Assembly: GCA_013397075.1 (NCBI GenBank)
Contig: VWZS01002869.1
Location: 868,001 to 932,000 of the forward strand
DNA from: Rhabdornis inornatus
Lineage: Eukaryota > Chordata > Aves > Passeriformes > Rhabdornithidae
Length of the DNA stretch: 64,000 bases
Reading direction: 5' to 3'
Part shown: positions 61,092 to 64,000 of the stretch, in pieces
How positions within the stretch are numbered: position 1 is the stretch's first letter
How the letters are laid out: each line of letters opens with the position of its first letter
Notes under the pieces: model-generated
Told to the model about the DNA's origin: nothing
What the model saw: only the letters and a program-made list of their open reading frames with translations
The model's database searches: none
Made by a program: the position numbers and the translations under genes

Positions 61092-64000
61092 ACTTTCTTA
61101 TGCTGTGCAAGTCTTTGATCTGTGCCTCATGGCTGGCAAATACAAGTTTAGTTTCCATTTAGCAACTGTAACAGATAAAATAAACACTAATATCCACTCT
61201 GAAGTCAAAGCAGTCTTACATTTTCCCCATTTTTCTACTGAGTCCTCTGCAGCTCTCAATCCATTTATTGTGCTTACCATTTGTACAGACTTGCAGCTAC
61301 AGTTCCTAGTAAAACCCAACCCTCTTGCAGAATGGGAGCAGCTTTGTTACCTAGGTGGGACCAGCAGGTGTGATGTAGCCAGGCAGGTAACACTGAGCAC
61401 CGGTGGGATGCCACGTAACTCTGTCACCACACATTTGTGGCAATCCAGCATTGGCTGGAGCTAATTCCTGAGATACCAGCTTCCTCCTCAAACACCACAG
61501 GGCTGCACATCCCCTTCTGGAATCCACAGGGAGCTGCCAGCCCGCTGTGCAGCCAGCAGTAGCTGAACTCGAAGGTTCCTTCCCACTCTCAAACACATCT
61601 TCTTGGAAACACTTCCAGAGACTGAAAAGGACAAAGTGCTTCCTCCGTGCGGCGGGTTCCAAGGGAGTTTGAAGAACCATGCTACAGCTCCACAGCTACT
61701 CAAACCTTCAGTCCTTTGCAAACTGTCTTCCCTTCTTTTATCAACTCTGGTCTGCTATAAACAAGCATGTAAGGCTGAAAATACATTCTGAGGTTTCTTA
61801 TATCCAATTACCCATCTCCTCAGGGGTTTCCTCTAGCAAGACAGCTGAAAGAAGTGGTTTCTCATATTTTTTTCAGATCCACAGAAAGGTTTCCTCTGGA
61901 GAAAGAGATTCTGTTCTTAAAATCTACCTGTCAAAAATCATGATAGTCTCCACAGGTGTTTACCCCAAAGAAATAACCTTGACATTAGAACAGTCTACTT
62001 TCATGTTGTGGACCATGAGGCAGGGGGGGATCAGTCACCATGGTTGTAACATTCAGGCTGACACATCAACTAAGATAGCCTAGAAATGAATGTACCATGG
62101 GCATGACAACAGATGAAAATTACTTCAGGCAGCCATGCCTCTGTCAAACTCAGATACCTCAATGCAAACACAAAAAATAAGAAAAAACTACAAACCATAA
62201 AAAAAATACATATTTCTATATGGTAATGAAATCAGGGTAAAAAGGTAAAAAAAATAACAAACTCAGTACTGATTCAGTAAATTCAGTTGGCTACAGCAGT
62301 AGAATACTCTTTCTTCTCTGGTCACAACAAAATAGAATATTTAGGCATCATTATAGAAAACACAGCAAATTATACACCTGTTTCCTTGACAAAACCATAT
62401 CATTAGTAGCATTACCAGACTTAAATAAAGAAAAAATATTTATATCCACAAAATAACCATGAAAATGCCAAGAAAACATCACTGTTAAGCACTATTTTTT
62501 TAAAAAGGCAAGTTTTAATTACCTTCAAATTTTGCCAAAAAGGTATCTAACACCACCTTAAGATCTTGCTAGAGTGATGAGGAATACTAGGAGTTAATAA
62601 TTTATCTTACCTCACAAGAATTGTTCCAATTTGACTGTAAGGCAGTCAAGTCTTAATGCTTTAAGATCATTAGGCACTAGTACTGGAGTCAAAGAGGTGA
62701 ACTCCCACAAGAACATAAGCAGTCCTAGCAAATAACAAAGTGCTCTATGGACTCATCCACTCTTCACAGATCTGTTCATGCTCACTCTTTCTATGAGATA
62801 GGGAACTACAAAGGAAAACAATGGATGAAGCTTTGTTAACAGCCCCAAAGCTTTGCAGGTGGTGCCCCATACAGTTACCTAGAGTGTTGGTATAAAAATG
62901 ACAGATAAAAAGATTTCCAGGAGTCAAGAGTCTCATTTACAGAGGTGACTCTACCTGTCAACAACTCTGCAGGAAAAAAAAGTACTATGGGACAGCTGAT
63001 GTTTCCTAGGCATCAAAGATATTCCTTGGAGCTCTTCTTAGAGGGACTGATCATGGTTGCAGGGTTGCTTCCTGCAAGAAGGAACAACGAGGTTCTGCCA
63101 GTGGTAAGACTCCACTGCTGATGCAGGGAATTAAAGGATTATCACCATGAACCACAGCACTCAGCTGGTCAGCAAACTAGCTTGAGTGTACAAACACAGT
63201 TTGAGGGGATCATGCCATGCAGGAGCTGATCTGGAGACTGCACCAACTCTACCAACCACACTTACAAAAAGAGACCTCTAACTGTTCTCACAATAAACAC
63301 CTTCACTTCTTTCCCCACCAGCATCAGGTTCCACAGCCACCTGACACAAGCCTTTAGCTGGCTCTGATACAGAGACAGTGCCAGTCTGCAGTGCTGGAGT
63401 GGTGGTCTGGCAGGAGGCAAGCAAGGGTACTTAATTTCTGCTCAGTGCCAAGGATATTTCACTGGCATAGTTGTCATGAGTTTTGCAGACACCATTTGGC
63501 TAAAACTTCAGATATACTCTTAAGAAGAGTATTTTCCCCCAAACTGACCCACTCAAGTCAGAGTTAGAATCTCTCTTGTGAACTATACTAAAATACAGAT
63601 GCTGACATCTATCTCTGAACTTCCCTGTCTTCACTGACAAAGCCCAAGATAGACACAGAGCCCAATAAAGAAAATGCATGCAGCCTTCTGTGGCCATCTG
63701 TAAAGGAGTTAAAACAGTGTCTTAAACATCAATAGCATTGATGCGGTCTGATACATTGCTTTGGTCACAATCTGGCTAACACATTTTCAAAGATTGACAG
63801 GGAACACATCTTCCGCTCAAGTGAAAAAAAAATAATATAAAAAGGAGGATACTAGGGATACTTCCTAACACTATTCTAGTAGTAAAACTACTGAAGACTA
63901 CCAGTGGGGTCATGCACTACCATGCATTTGTCCTCAGGTGGTACTGCAAGTACTGCAAGAGGGTACCCCTGAATCTCAGCTGGGCCCAGATTCAGCTGTT
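61092..64000. other. non-coding stretch with a GC-richer patch
   Basis: No gene is recognised. The patch 61330-61680 is GC-richer than the rest and holds about seven CpGs (for example tccgtgcggcggg at about 61645), with open frames of 109-119 codons on both strands. A 24-bp minus-strand micro-exon-like segment (62611-62634) is described under findings. At 63280-63310 a caataaacacc signal sits in a T/C-rich context, but no LTR ends are visible. Confidence 0.55.

Noticed and set aside
61105..61680. Frames of 119 (plus) and 109 (minus) codons over the GC-richer patch
   Set aside because: Open frames are longer in GC-richer DNA by default. The two overlap antisense and neither resembles a known protein. 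The CpG count is too low for a CpG island.
63280..63350. caataaacacc plus a T/C-rich stretch, resembling the R-U5 part of an LTR
   Set aside because: No TG...CA ends, no TATA-like box at a fitting distance and no target-site duplication were found.
1..64000. CRISPR arrays, operons, tRNA or rRNA genes, bacterial promoters, riboswitches, telomeric repeats
   Set aside because: None seen. No regularly spaced repeats other than the 53-bp minisatellite, which has no spacers, and no structural RNA consensus was recognised.
1..64000. Octamer (ATGCAAAT) sites at several places, for example near 14132, 22317, 34031, 36369 and 47873
   Set aside because: The number is close to chance for AT-rich DNA and the sites are scattered.
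1..64000. A novel multi-gene biological system
   Set aside because: No set of neighbouring coding sequences could be supported. The window lacks confident genes altogether.

Overview
This window reads as nuclear DNA from a bird, and as non-coding sequence from end to end: AT-rich intron or intergenic DNA with a low load of old transposable elements. The case for a bird is the repeat content. CR1 LINE fragments are the main recognisable element. One ends in the CR1-type 3' terminal octamer repeat (near 8990), and two carry readable C-terminal ORF2 codons. There is also the 5' part of an ERVL-type LTR of the kind common in bird genomes (59054-59245). Nothing suggests a prokaryote: there are no gene-dense blocks, no convincing long coding frames and no operon-like spacing. 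The longest open frames (154, 151 and 151 codons) are about what AT-rich random sequence of this size gives, and I recognise no protein family in them.

Layout: 1-2511 plain AT-rich DNA; 2512-3255 two CR1 fragments on opposite strands; 3256-8374 non-coding, with a short CpG-dense patch at 7053-7170; 8375-9000 the best-preserved CR1; 9001-17279 non-coding, with two perfect short hairpins, a minus-strand exon-like segment (12783-12859), two exon-like plus-strand segments (13595-13664 and 13839-13889) and a CR1 tail (about 15070); 17280-18250 a possible very old interspersed repeat; 19578-20380 an LTR-like block; 20381-43314 mostly unique AT-rich sequence with a GATA microsatellite, a direct repeat around a poly-T run and a G-quadruplex motif; 43315-43411 a CR1 tail; 43412-57231 unique sequence; 57232-57438 a minus-strand CR1; 59054-59245 the ERVL-type LTR fragment; 60923-61091 a 53-bp minisatellite; 61092-64000 unique sequence with a GC-richer patch at 61330-61680.

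No gene can be named. Several segments have good splice-site context and an open frame. The best is the adjacent pair at 13595-13664 and 13839-13889, whose phases match. If one of these is real, the window is part of a large gene with long introns. Cag|gt motifs resembling recursive splice sites (minus strand near 6288 and 40896, plus strand at 13594/13595) would fit that, but every one of them could be chance. I see no undescribed multi-gene system here, and the entries below are graded accordingly.
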